From contig DASVTU010000008.1 in assembly GCA_036387415.1 (NCBI GenBank), positions 1 through 64,000 on the forward strand: DNA of 64,000 nucleotides. Reading direction: 5' to 3'. The stretch's first letter is position 1. Every line of letters starts with the position of its first letter. The notes below the pieces were generated by a model, which made no database searches, was not told where the DNA came from, and saw only the letters and a program-made list of their open reading frames with translations. The stretch is from DASVTU01 sp036387415. Its GTDB lineage: Bacteria > Acidobacteriota > Blastocatellia > Pyrinomonadales > Pyrinomonadaceae. The position numbers were made by a program, and so were the translations under genes. Of the stretch, positions 15,920 through 24,124 are shown one piece after another.

Positions 15920-17182
15920 TCAGTTTGACAAAGGCAAGTCAACTTCCGTCTGCTGACGATTAAGCCGTAAATTTAATCGTTGTCGGTATGTTAATTGTCG
16001 CCAAATCCACTCCATCGGGCCATAACTAAAATACTTCAGCCACAACGCACTCATCAATATCTGAAATAGAAAGATGGCAAACGCAAGCAACGTCGCCTTC
16101 CTCGCTCCGAATCTTGCGAACTGACCGAAACCGTAACCGTAAAAAATGAGAACGCAGATAACCGTCTGCAGTAAATAATTGGTCAAAGCCATACGCCCGA
16201 CCGGAGCCAGAAAGGAGAGCAGTCGCCGCCACTTCGCTTTTTGCCACAGCGTTGTGACCGAGGCGATATAAAACAGCGCCAGCGCAGGAACGCCGAAGGC
16301 ATAGCTGATAACACCTCCGATTCCCGCAGGCGTTGGTGGGAGCACGGCTTCCTTTCCCGCCAACGCCGCAAAAGCGATATTGCCGACAAGACCTAAAATA
16401 AGTCCGTATCTCAACACGCGGCGAGTGAACGGCTGATGACTCGATAAATCCTGAAAGAACCCGCGTCGATATGCATAAAAGCCGAGCAAAAACATCGCCA
16501 GTATTTTCGGCAGACGCATCTCGAAAAACAGACTCAGATACCTGCCGACAATATAATTCAGGTTAAAATCGGTGATAATTTGCAGGTAACTGCCTTGCTG
16601 AACCTTTCTGACTGCCTGGTTCCAAAAATCAAACTGTGCGGCATCCAGCCTCGCTAATGCTTCGGGCGCAACAAAGGCGACAAACAAAATATAAAACAGA
16701 ATGTATGTCAGAATCGGAATCACCAACAGGGCGAACACCCATTTGAGCAGCGCGCCGTTTGTTTTCTTGCGAAACAGAAGAAGCAGAAAGCCCATCACGG
16801 CATAGATGCTGAGAATATCACCAGCCCACAGCAAATAAGCGTGAAGCAAACCGATGACGAACAGCCAGAACAGACGCCGTTTGAAAAGCGAAGCGTGGAG
16901 GTCGCCGCGTTCTTCCGCACGCGCGATTTGCAGTGCAAAGCCGAAACCAAACAGAAACGAAAAAATCGAATAAAACTTGCCTTCGACAAAAAAGTGAACC
17001 AGAAAATGCGTGATTTGGTCGGCGGTCGGGCTTTGCTGCGCCAAAACCGGAGGCATCATTCCGTAACCGGAGAACCACTGCATGTTGCCGATAAGAATGC
17101 CGCAGACAGCCAGTCCGCGTAGCACATCAAGAATTTCGATGCGTTCGCGCGAAGAAATTGGACTGATATGGCTTTGAGACAT
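15920..17182 (-). CDS. DUF418-domain membrane protein (YeiB-like)
   Basis: A roughly 420-residue multi-spanning membrane protein. The N-terminal ERIEILDVLRGLAVCGILIGN motif is the signature of the DUF418/YeiB and related acyltransferase-like membrane families. About nine or ten hydrophobic spans follow. The C-terminal part includes GRMALTNYLLQT and the GPMEWIWRQLTY ending, both characteristic of DUF418. The family's role is unknown; envelope modification or transport has been suggested. ATG 17182 follows AAAAGG at good spacing, and a GTG two codons upstream is also in frame. The gene ends 15 bases before an attC-like site. Confidence 0.88.
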   Translation of the reverse strand: MSQSHISPISSRERIEILDVLRGLAVCGILIGNMQWFSGYGMMPPVLAQQSPTADQITHFLVHFFVEGKFYSIFSFLFGFGFALQIARAEERGDLHASLFKRRLFWLFVIGLLHAYLLWAGDILSIYAVMGFLLLLFRKKTNGALLKWVFALLVIPILTYILFYILFVAFVAPEALARLDAAQFDFWNQAVRKVQQGSYLQIITDFNLNYIVGRYLSLFFEMRLPKILAMFLLGFYAYRRGFFQDLSSHQPFTRRVLRYGLILGLVGNIAFAALAGKEAVLPPTPAGIGGVISYAFGVPALALFYIASVTTLWQKAKWRRLLSFLAPVGRMALTNYLLQTVICVLIFYGYGFGQFARFGARKATLLAFAIFLFQILMSALWLKYFSYGPMEWIWRQLTYRQRLNLRLNRQQTEVDLPLSN

Positions 17183-17285
17183 AATCACCTTTTTTCAGCA
17201 ATACAAGTTGATTTACTTAACGAGAGTATCTATAGATTCTTCTCCCCTAATCAAAATACAAAGACTATTTAAGAACAAGATAGCC

Positions 17286-17311
17286 GCCTAACGCCCGCAC
17301 TGACCCGCGCC
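17286..17311 (-). other. Half attC-like site
   Basis: GCCTAACGCCCG followed by CACTGACCCGCGCC closely matches the left end of the attC sites at 1, 544 and 1330. No right box with a matching arm is found before the next gene at 17435, so the site looks truncated. Confidence 0.5.
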
Positions 17312-17434
17312 AATCGCAGCCATCCGACACGGAAAGGATAAATCAACGTTGAAAAGAATACTATCGAGGCATCGGGATAAATGAGTGGTTCGACGGCATG
17401 TCGCGACAAAAACGGATTATTGAAATAAAGATTT

Positions 17435-18289
17435 TTACTTCTTACATTGCAGATATTTCAAAGGACTTTCAACATCATAAAAATCTGATTCTTTTGCAAA
17501 CTGCGTCAGAAGTTTAAGGTGCCCAGAGCCGTAAATTACAAGGATTCGGTCGTTCGGCGAATCGGTGATTCTGATGATGTTGTCGAGAATTGTCAGATTT
17601 CTTCTATACCACCACGAAACATAATTTGCTCCGATATAATCTTTACCGCGTCCGATTCGCATGAGGTCATAATAGATTTTATGGTTTTTCTCTATTCGGT
17701 CGGGTTGGTTGAGAAGAATAAGTTGGTCTGTAATGGACAGTGAGAATAGTTTTTCGTGTTCCTCATCTACTTCTTTCTTTAGATTTCGATAAACTCCTTT
17801 TAGAAAACTATCCAACTCGGCATCTTTGGAAGCATATTTTTCATAACTGATAGAAGGATCATCCCAGAAATCACTCCAATCAACACAGTAAACTTTTTTA
17901 AGACCTGCCTCTTTCGCTAAGCGAAAACCTATCTGATTGGTTTCGTTTTTCGAGAGTTGATAGTTTCCAGACAAGTATTTATCGTAAATTTCCTGAGTTT
18001 TCGCGTCCTTCTCAAGGTCACATTCGACGACAATCTTAGTCGGTTTGAATTTCTTCAGCTTTTCGATAAGTTGAACTATCTGCTTTTGTCGTTCCGGACT
18101 GGTAACATCGTCAACTTTACCGTTTACGACATTGTTTCCGGGAGTTCCCATATGATAAGTCCCCAGAACAACAAGCGCCGGTTTAGTCTCGGCATATCTG
18201 TCAACAATGCCAATTTGAGCCTTCACGGCAAACGTCGAAAGAAAAAGAGAACAAAACCCGAATAGGAAAATTTTTGCACACAATTTCAT
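17435..18289 (-). CDS. DUF5694-like secreted protein (TraB-like fold)
   Basis: A 284-residue protein with an N-terminal signal peptide (about 1-25, with LFGFCSLFLSTFAVKA). The mature part opens with ALVVLGTYHMGTPGNN, then DDVTSPERQKQI and KFKPTKIVVECD, and ends with ILVIYGSGHLKLL. These conserved Gly-x-x-His and GxGH stretches are seen in DUF5694 and TraB-related proteins, which may be metal-dependent hydrolases. Function is unproven. The start at 18289 has GGAGGG seven bases upstream. The gene is AT-rich relative to the genome and lies between attC-like sites. Confidence 0.75.
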   Translation of the reverse strand: MKLCAKIFLFGFCSLFLSTFAVKAQIGIVDRYAETKPALVVLGTYHMGTPGNNVVNGKVDDVTSPERQKQIVQLIEKLKKFKPTKIVVECDLEKDAKTQEIYDKYLSGNYQLSKNETNQIGFRLAKEAGLKKVYCVDWSDFWDDPSISYEKYASKDAELDSFLKGVYRNLKKEVDEEHEKLFSLSITDQLILLNQPDRIEKNHKIYYDLMRIGRGKDYIGANYVSWWYRRNLTILDNIIRITDSPNDRILVIYGSGHLKLLTQFAKESDFYDVESPLKYLQCKK

Positions 18290-18304
18290 AAAATATCCCT
18301 CCAA

Positions 18305-18431
18305 TTAAAACCATCATTAATAAAACACCGCGAGAATTATTTTTATGGCAAAAAAAGAACACACACCGATATGGACAAGCTCTCGATGAAAGGCTTGCTT
18401 ATTGCGTGTCCGTTTGAATGAGTTGTTAGGC
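18305..18431 (-). other. attC-like site (degenerate left end)
   Basis: Right end CGTTTGAATGAGTTGTTAGGC (18411-18431), the same subfamily as the site at 1080-1188. The left box TTAAAAC (18305-18311) and its CATCATTAATAAAAC arm pair only partly. Confidence 0.5.
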
Positions 18432-18450
18432 GTCGGTCGCGTTTGAAGAA

Positions 18451-18500
18451 GGGCGTCTTTGATACGTCAGCGTTATCGGCCTCAAGAATCAAAGACGCCC
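18451..18500 (-). terminator. Candidate terminator of the protease gene
   Basis: The arms 18451-18463 and 18488-18500 (GGGCGTCTTTGAT and its exact complement) form a 13-bp stem 14 bases past the stop codon at 18514. The tail is T-rich but not a clean T-run. Confidence 0.55.
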
Positions 18501-18513
18501 CAAAGTTTCCAGA

Positions 18514-19377
18514 CTAACAAGAAGTTGGGATGGTAGTCCCGTATGCAGCATTGACATAGGCTAAGAATGCTTGCGCTGAGGGTGTGTCAAGACGGTAAAC
18601 AACGTTCGTCGAGCGGCACACCGAGTCGCCTGTGATGGTAATCCCCACTAGAATCTGTTGCCCGTTGACTGTGAGGAAATTCGGGCCGCCGGAATCTCCG
18701 AAGCAAGTCCCGCCGTTACCGGTCGCCGGATTTTGTGATAAACGAAGGTAACCTCCGTTGAGGGAATTGAAGGTAGAGAAGGAATACATTCTAGGTATCG
18801 GATTCGCGTCTTGAAAGTAAGGAACCCCGTGACCCACCACACGATTCTGCAAACCATATCCGGCGGCAGTAAAAACTGCATCCTTCAATCCGTTTTGAGC
18901 GACGAGCTGATCTAGCAGGCCGCAGGTCGGGAGAGTCGCCGGAGCAATACCTTTGACGTTAGATTTAAGTATCAGCACGCCGATGTCGCCCGAATCACTC
19001 TGGCTCGGATTGTAGTTCGGATTGGTGACGACATAATTGACCGCAAGCAGTTTGGTCTTTGTGCTAGTCAAACTCCCGAAAGGTATTGACTTGTCGAAGC
19101 TCACGTAAGCGGTGTAGCCCTCAGGAGCGAGAACCTCCGTGAAATACTGTGTGCAGTGGCTCGCGGTCAGAAACACATTCGGAGTAATCAATGTCCCTGA
19201 ACAGAGAGGATAGATTTCGCCTGTCGGCGACTGGACGATGAACGCTCCGACGTTGCTATAAGTATTGTTTGAGTCAATGTGCCCGTATGTGATGGCACTT
19301 GCACGAAATGGCATGAGCAACAGAGCGATAGCAACTGCGGCAGACAGAAGAGTCAAGAAGTACTGTGTACGACGCAT
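18514..19377 (-). CDS. Secreted trypsin-like serine protease
   Basis: A 287-residue S1-type protease. A signal peptide (about 1-28, ending ...FRASA) is followed by a chymotrypsin fold. The catalytic His is in LTASHC (about 73), the Asp in DSGDIGVL (about 130) and the Ser in GGTCFGDSGGPNF (about 232). Cysteines near CSGTL/ASHC and GTCFGDSG fit the usual disulfides. The mature N-terminus lacks a classical IVGG activation site, so zymogen control is unclear. GGAGG lies just before the ATG. The gene sits at the right border of the attC array with no attC on its upstream side, so it may or may not be a cassette. Confidence 0.88.
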   Translation of the reverse strand: MRRTQYFLTLLSAAVAIALLLMPFRASAITYGHIDSNNTYSNVGAFIVQSPTGEIYPLCSGTLITPNVFLTASHCTQYFTEVLAPEGYTAYVSFDKSIPFGSLTSTKTKLLAVNYVVTNPNYNPSQSDSGDIGVLILKSNVKGIAPATLPTCGLLDQLVAQNGLKDAVFTAAGYGLQNRVVGHGVPYFQDANPIPRMYSFSTFNSLNGGYLRLSQNPATGNGGTCFGDSGGPNFLTVNGQQILVGITITGDSVCRSTNVVYRLDTPSAQAFLAYVNAAYGTTIPTSC

Positions 19378-20363
19378 TGTGGAAGCCTCCTTTGATTCAG
19401 ACGGAAAGAATGTGAACAGCGAAAGCAGTGAGATAGGTGAAGTGCGATTATACTCCCACTGTCCAGCATCACAAACAACTTATATACCACACGATGCGAT
19501 TCTAAAATAAACATATTGAATCAAAGTGAAACGTGGTGTATCTTTCCGCTGGACATCCTGATTGATCTTATTACTGCAAACGTGGCACGCAAACTCCTGG
19601 ACGTAAGTCCAATCAAATGAACAAAAATGCACAAGAGAGGTGAGATTCGTCACTTCCCTGACCCGTTGGACGAACGAAAAAACTCGTCAGCCAGTCAGAA
19701 GTGCTCGCCCTTAAACCCAGACGTGCGGGTTCCGGTGCGAACTGAGACGTGAGCAGATAACCTTCACCTGCTTCCACTCTTTCCCGACACCATCCGTATT
19801 TAAAGGCCGCTGCTTTGATCACTCAATAAGCATCCTCTACATCGTTTGCAAACTCAGATACAGAGACTCGGTGAAGATGATAGTCGGGCGTGGGGTTGAT
19901 GTCTCTCGTACAAGGCTCCTGGGTTGGTTGAGAGCGCAACGTTAAGAAATTTGAGAAGCGTTGGAATTGCTCCGCTCGTCCGGGTTGGAAGGTCATGGCG
20001 TGTGGACGAGACATGTATCAAAGTTCGAGGCAGGTGAAGTTATTTGTAACGCGCCGTCGAACGAGCATGGTCTCATAGTTGATTTCCTGCCAAGCTAACA
20101 GAAAGACATTGCTGCTGCTGTAAGATTCTTCACACTAGCCATAGAGCAGCATGGCGCACCTGAAGAGAGTACGCCGGACGGCTATCCGGCGAGGCGTACT
20201 GCTATCGCTGAACTGAAGAAGGGGCAAGTGAAAGGTTGGGAGGAAGAGACGCGTCGGGGCGGGCGAGATTCGTCGAGCCTGTTCGGGGTCGTCGTCTAGG
20301 TAAAGTCTGCGCGGAAGATGTTCCCGTCTCAAAATAATTCCCACAACACTAGCGTTTTACGAG
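19378..20363. other. Long leader region before the NRPS cluster
   Basis: Nearly 1 kb between the divergent protease and NRPS genes. The short open frames show no family features. A nested palindrome at 20168-20200 (AGTACGCC/GGCGTACT around CGGA/TCCG) lies about 165 bases before the NRPS start and could be an attenuator or regulatory structure. No attC is visible, which marks the end of the second array. Confidence 0.4.
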
Positions 20364-23300
20364 ATGAAAGATAAACCTTCAACCGTGGTCGAGCTACTGC
20401 GGACACGTGCGCTCAACCAACCGGAGCACGTCGTCTATACCTTCCTGCGCGACGGCGAGAACGAAGAGTCGCGCCTGACGCACGCGGAATTGGAACATCA
20501 GGCGCGCATCATCGCCACACGCCTCCAAAGCCTGAACATGGCCGGAGAGCGCGTGCTATTGCTCTACCCGCCGGGGCTGGAATACATCGCGGCCTTTTTC
20601 GGTTGTCTCTATGCGGGCGCGGTCGCCGTCCCTGCTTACCCGCCGCGTCCGAACCAATCACTGCTACGCCTTCAATCCATCGTCGCCGACGCGAGGCCAT
20701 TGGCAGCGTTGACCACGACGCGCATTTTGCGCCGGATGGAGACACGCGTCGGGGAGGCGGACGCACTGAAGCGACTGGCGTGGCTGGCGACTGACGACCT
20801 CGCCGCCGCCGAGGACGATTGGCGCGAAGAAGCGCGTGCGGCGGACGAACTGGCCTTCTTTCAGTACACGTCCGGCTCGACGGGCACGCCGAAGGGCGTC
20901 ATGCTGACGCACAGCAATCTGCTGCACAACGCCGAACTGGTGCGCCGTGCGATGGCGCATGCGCCGACAGACCGTTACGTGTCGTGGCTGCCGACCTTTC
21001 ACGATATGGGCTTCATGGCGGGCATCCTTCAACCGCTCTACGCGAACATCTCCGCCGTCTTGATGTCGCCCGCCTCCTTCCTACAGAACCCTGCGCTTTG
21101 GCTGCAAGCCATCGCCCGTCACCGTGCGACGACCAGCGGCGCTCCAAACTTCGCATACGATTTGTGTGTACGACGCGCACGACCCGCGCAACTCGTCGGA
21201 CTCGACTTGTCGAGTTGGAGCGTGGCTTTCAATGGCGCGGAGCCGGTGCGTGAGGAGACCATGCGACGTTTCGCCGAAGCGTTCGCGCCGTACGGATTTC
21301 GACGCGAGGCGTTCTACCCCTGTTACGGGTTGGCCGAAGCGACGCTGATGGTTTCGGGAGGCGCGAAATCGGGCGGATACGTAGCGAAGACTTTCGACGC
21401 CGAGGCGCTTGAGAAGAATCGTGCGGTCGAGCCTCTGTCGGCGGAGGCGTCGCAGCGGGCGCTCGTCGGTTGCGGCAAGGCGTTGGGGCAACAGCAGGTC
21501 GTGATTGTTCATCCAGATAAGTTAACCGCCTGCGACACGCACGAAATCGGCGAGATATGGGTTTCCGGCGGCAGCGTCGCCAAAGGTTACTGGAATAGGC
21601 CGGACGAGACAGCGCAGACATTCCATGCACGCCTCGCCGACACGGGCGACCAAACATTTCTACGCACGGGTGACCTCGGATTCGTGCACGGCGGCGAATT
21701 GTTCGTCGCAGGGCGCATGAAAGACCTGATTATCATTCGCGGCCTTAACCACTACCCGCAAGACATCGAGCAGACGGCGGAGCAGAGTTATCCGTCGCTG
21801 CGTCCCGGTTGCTGCGCGGCCTTCACCGTCACAGTTGCGGGCGAGGAGCAACTGGTCGTCGTGCAGGAGGTCGAACAGCCGCAGCAGGCGCAAGAACTGC
21901 CGGAGATTATTGACGCCATTCGACGCGCGGTGGCGGTGGAGCATGAATTACAGGTTTACGCCGTCGTCTTAATCAAACCTTCGACCATCCCAAAAACTTC
22001 CAGCGGCAAAATTCAACGTCATCTCTGTCGAGAAAGATTTTTGGCTTCAACTTTGGACGAAGCGGCGCGCAGTTTGACGGGCCACTCCGTGAAGGAAACC
22101 GGCAGCCGTCAACACACGCGCGATGAATTGTTGCTCGCGCCGCCCGAAGAGCGCCTCAGATTCGTGGAAGAATATTTGCGCGGGCGGGTGGCCGGAGTTT
22201 TGAAGGTTTCGCCGTGGTCGCTTCGTCTGTCGCAATCGCTCGCCACCGCCGGACTCGACTCGCTGGCAGCAGCCGAATTGAAGTACAGGATTGAGTCAGA
22301 CTTGAACGTCGTGGTTCCGCTTGTGAAGTTTCTCGAAGGCGACAGTCTGAGCCTGCTGGCGACACAACTGCTGCAACTGATTGAGGAAGCGCCATCGGTC
22401 GAGGAGTCGGCGGAAATCACCGCCGTCGAGGAAGTGGCCGAGCATCCGCTCTCGCCGATGCAGCAAGCCATCTGGGTGTTGTGCGAACTCGCGCCGGAGA
22501 GCGCCGCCTATAACGTGGCGTTTGCCGCCGACATCGCCGCCGCGCTCGATGCGGACGCATTGCGCCGCGCGCTCAGTGCACTGCTTGAGCGGCATTCGTC
22601 CTTGCGCGCCACCTTTCACCTCCGCGACGGTCAGCCCGTCCAACGCATTCACGAAACACCGCAACTACATTTCGAGACGACCGACGCGACGCGTTGGAGC
22701 GAACAGGAACTCCGCGAACGCCTGCTCGCTGAATCTCATCATCCGTTCGACATGGAACGAGGCCCGATGTTTCGCGTCAAGCTCTTTTCGCGTTCGGCGC
22801 GAGAGTATGTGCTGCTGGTGACGGCTCATCACATCGTCATTGATGGATGGTCGTTCTGGGTGCTGCTCGATGACCTACAGAGCCTCTACGCAGCGGAGAA
22901 GACGGGCGCGGACGCGTCTCTGCCCGCCCTCGACAGCCGCTACACGGATTACGTCTACTGGTCAAACGCGATGCTTGGGCAGCCTGAAGGCGAGCGGCAG
23001 TGGTCTTACTGGCAGAGCCGTCTGTCGGGCGAGTTGCCGCTGCTCGACATTCCGACGAGCAAGCCGCGCCCGCCCGTGCAAACCTATCCTGCCGCGTCAC
23101 ATCACTTCACCGTCTCGCGCCAACTGACTGCCCGACTCAGAAAACTGGCGCACGCCGGACAGGCCACTCTCTACATGACGTTGCTCGCGGCCTATCAAGT
23201 CTTGCTCAGTCGCTACACAGGACAACGAGACATCCTCGTCGGCTCGCCGATTTCGGGGCGCAGTCGCGCTGCTTTTGAAAACGTGGTCGGGTGCTTTTTC

Positions 23301-24029
23301 AACGTCATCGTGTTGCGCGCCGACTTCTCCGCGAATCCCTCGTTCGGAGATTTTCTCCAACAGGTGCGGCAGACGGTTCTCGGAGGTTTGCAACATCAAG
23401 ACTTTCCGACGCACCTGCTCACCGAACGACTCCATCCTACGCGCGACCCAAGTCGCCCGCCGCTCTTTCAAACGACTTTCATCTTGCAGAAACCTCATCG
23501 CGGTGTCGCCGACGTGTTCACACGCGCCCGCGACGACGGCGACGGCAGCAATAGTGGCAACAATGGTGGCGGCAGCAATGGCGGCAACTCCGTTCTTCCT
23601 TTGCGCTTGCGCCCGCTCGAAAGACGACATGCACGCGCCGAATTGGAACTTGAGATGATTGAGATTGAAGGCGAGCTTTCCGCCTGGTTTCATTACAACA
23701 CAGACCTCTTCGACGCGGCCATGTTAGAGCGATTGACAGGCCACTTCCTCACCCTTCTCGACGAAATTGCCGAGCGCCCGGACAAGCGCATCTCACACCT
23801 GACGCTGCTGACCGAGGACGAACGGCGCACCATGCTCGACGTTTGGAGCAACGCCCGTCCACCCTCCGTCGCCGGAGCGACGACCGTGCAGTCGCTCTTT
23901 GAAGCACAGGCGCAGAAGAACAGTGAAAAGGCAGCGGCGGTTGCTGATAAGTCGTCTTTAACCTTCGCCGAATTGGACGCGCAGGCGAATCAACTAGCTA
24001 ACTTGATTATGGAACTCGTTGATGATTGA
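20364..24029 (+). CDS. Lipopeptide loading protein: FAAL-ACP-C and a truncated A domain
   Basis: First protein of the assembly line, 1221 residues. A fatty-acyl-AMP ligase (20.39-22.05 kb) has YTSGSTGTPKGVMLTHSN and the C-terminal SSGKIQRH lysine; it would activate a fatty acid and load it onto the following ACP (Ser in GLDSLAA near 22.26 kb). A condensation domain (22.44-23.8 kb) with HHIVIDGW would join the acyl chain to the first amino acid. An unusual Gly/Ser/Asn-rich insert lies late in it (23.53-23.59 kb). The protein then enters an A domain (SLFEAQA, LTFAELDAQANQLAN) and hits TGA at 24027, after only about 50 residues of it. The rest of that domain is in the next ORF in another frame. 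The start lacks a strong ribosome site. Confidence 0.9.
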   Translation: MKDKPSTVVELLRTRALNQPEHVVYTFLRDGENEESRLTHAELEHQARIIATRLQSLNMAGERVLLLYPPGLEYIAAFFGCLYAGAVAVPAYPPRPNQSLLRLQSIVADARPLAALTTTRILRRMETRVGEADALKRLAWLATDDLAAAEDDWREEARAADELAFFQYTSGSTGTPKGVMLTHSNLLHNAELVRRAMAHAPTDRYVSWLPTFHDMGFMAGILQPLYANISAVLMSPASFLQNPALWLQAIARHRATTSGAPNFAYDLCVRRARPAQLVGLDLSSWSVAFNGAEPVREETMRRFAEAFAPYGFRREAFYPCYGLAEATLMVSGGAKSGGYVAKTFDAEALEKNRAVEPLSAEASQRALVGCGKALGQQQVVIVHPDKLTACDTHEIGEIWVSGGSVAKGYWNRPDETAQTFHARLADTGDQTFLRTGDLGFVHGGELFVAGRMKDLIIIRGLNHYPQDIEQTAEQSYPSLRPGCCAAFTVTVAGEEQLVVVQEVEQPQQAQELPEIIDAIRRAVAVEHELQVYAVVLIKPSTIPKTSSGKIQRHLCRERFLASTLDEAARSLTGHSVKETGSRQHTRDELLLAPPEERLRFVEEYLRGRVAGVLKVSPWSLRLSQSLATAGLDSLAAAELKYRIESDLNVVVPLVKFLEGDSLSLLATQLLQLIEEAPSVEESAEITAVEEVAEHPLSPMQQAIWVLCELAPESAAYNVAFAADIAAALDADALRRALSALLERHSSLRATFHLRDGQPVQRIHETPQLHFETTDATRWSEQELRERLLAESHHPFDMERGPMFRVKLFSRSAREYVLLVTAHHIVIDGWSFWVLLDDLQSLYAAEKTGADASLPALDSRYTDYVYWSNAMLGQPEGERQWSYWQSRLSGELPLLDIPTSKPRPPVQTYPAASHHFTVSRQLTARLRKLAHAGQATLYMTLLAAYQVLLSRYTGQRDILVGSPISGRSRAAFENVVGCFFNVIVLRADFSANPSFGDFLQQVRQTVLGGLQHQDFPTHLLTERLHPTRDPSRPPLFQTTFILQKPHRGVADVFTRARDDGDGSNSGNNGGGSNGGNSVLPLRLRPLERRHARAELELEMIEIEGELSAWFHYNTDLFDAAMLERLTGHFLTLLDEIAERPDKRISHLTLLTEDERRTMLDVWSNARPPSVAGATTVQSLFEAQAQKNSEKAAAVADKSSLTFAELDAQANQLANLIMELVDD

Positions 24030-24124
24030 GAACACATAGTTCGACATCAAACGAGACGAACTCACGCATTAGTCGGCGGCGTGCGAGACATCATCAACTT
24101 CAACAATCCTGTAGAGCGAGAAAT

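Larger units (their letters stand above)
13503..18431 (-). mobile_element. Second attC array without integrase (CALIN-like)
   Basis: Six or seven leftward genes separated by attC-like sites at 13503-13626, 14481-14585, 15173-15271, 15803-15904 and 18305-18431, plus half-sites at 13881 and 17286. Genes start 10-20 bases after one site and end at or inside the next, the packing typical of cassettes. No integrase lies within or next to this run; the nearest is intI, about 10 kb to the left, separated by signalling genes. Several of these sites share the TTGAATGAGTTGTTAG end with the attC at 1080-1188. Confidence 0.7.

Noticed and set aside
20168..20200. Palindrome before the NRPS as a transcription terminator
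   Set aside because: There is no T-run after either arm; it is noted as a possible regulatory structure only.
24026..24124. Extra N-terminal residues of the main NRPS from the TTG at 24026
   Set aside because: This stretch (Arg/His/Gln/Ser-rich) is unlike any A domain and lies in a region with two frame lesions; ATG 24125 is more likely.
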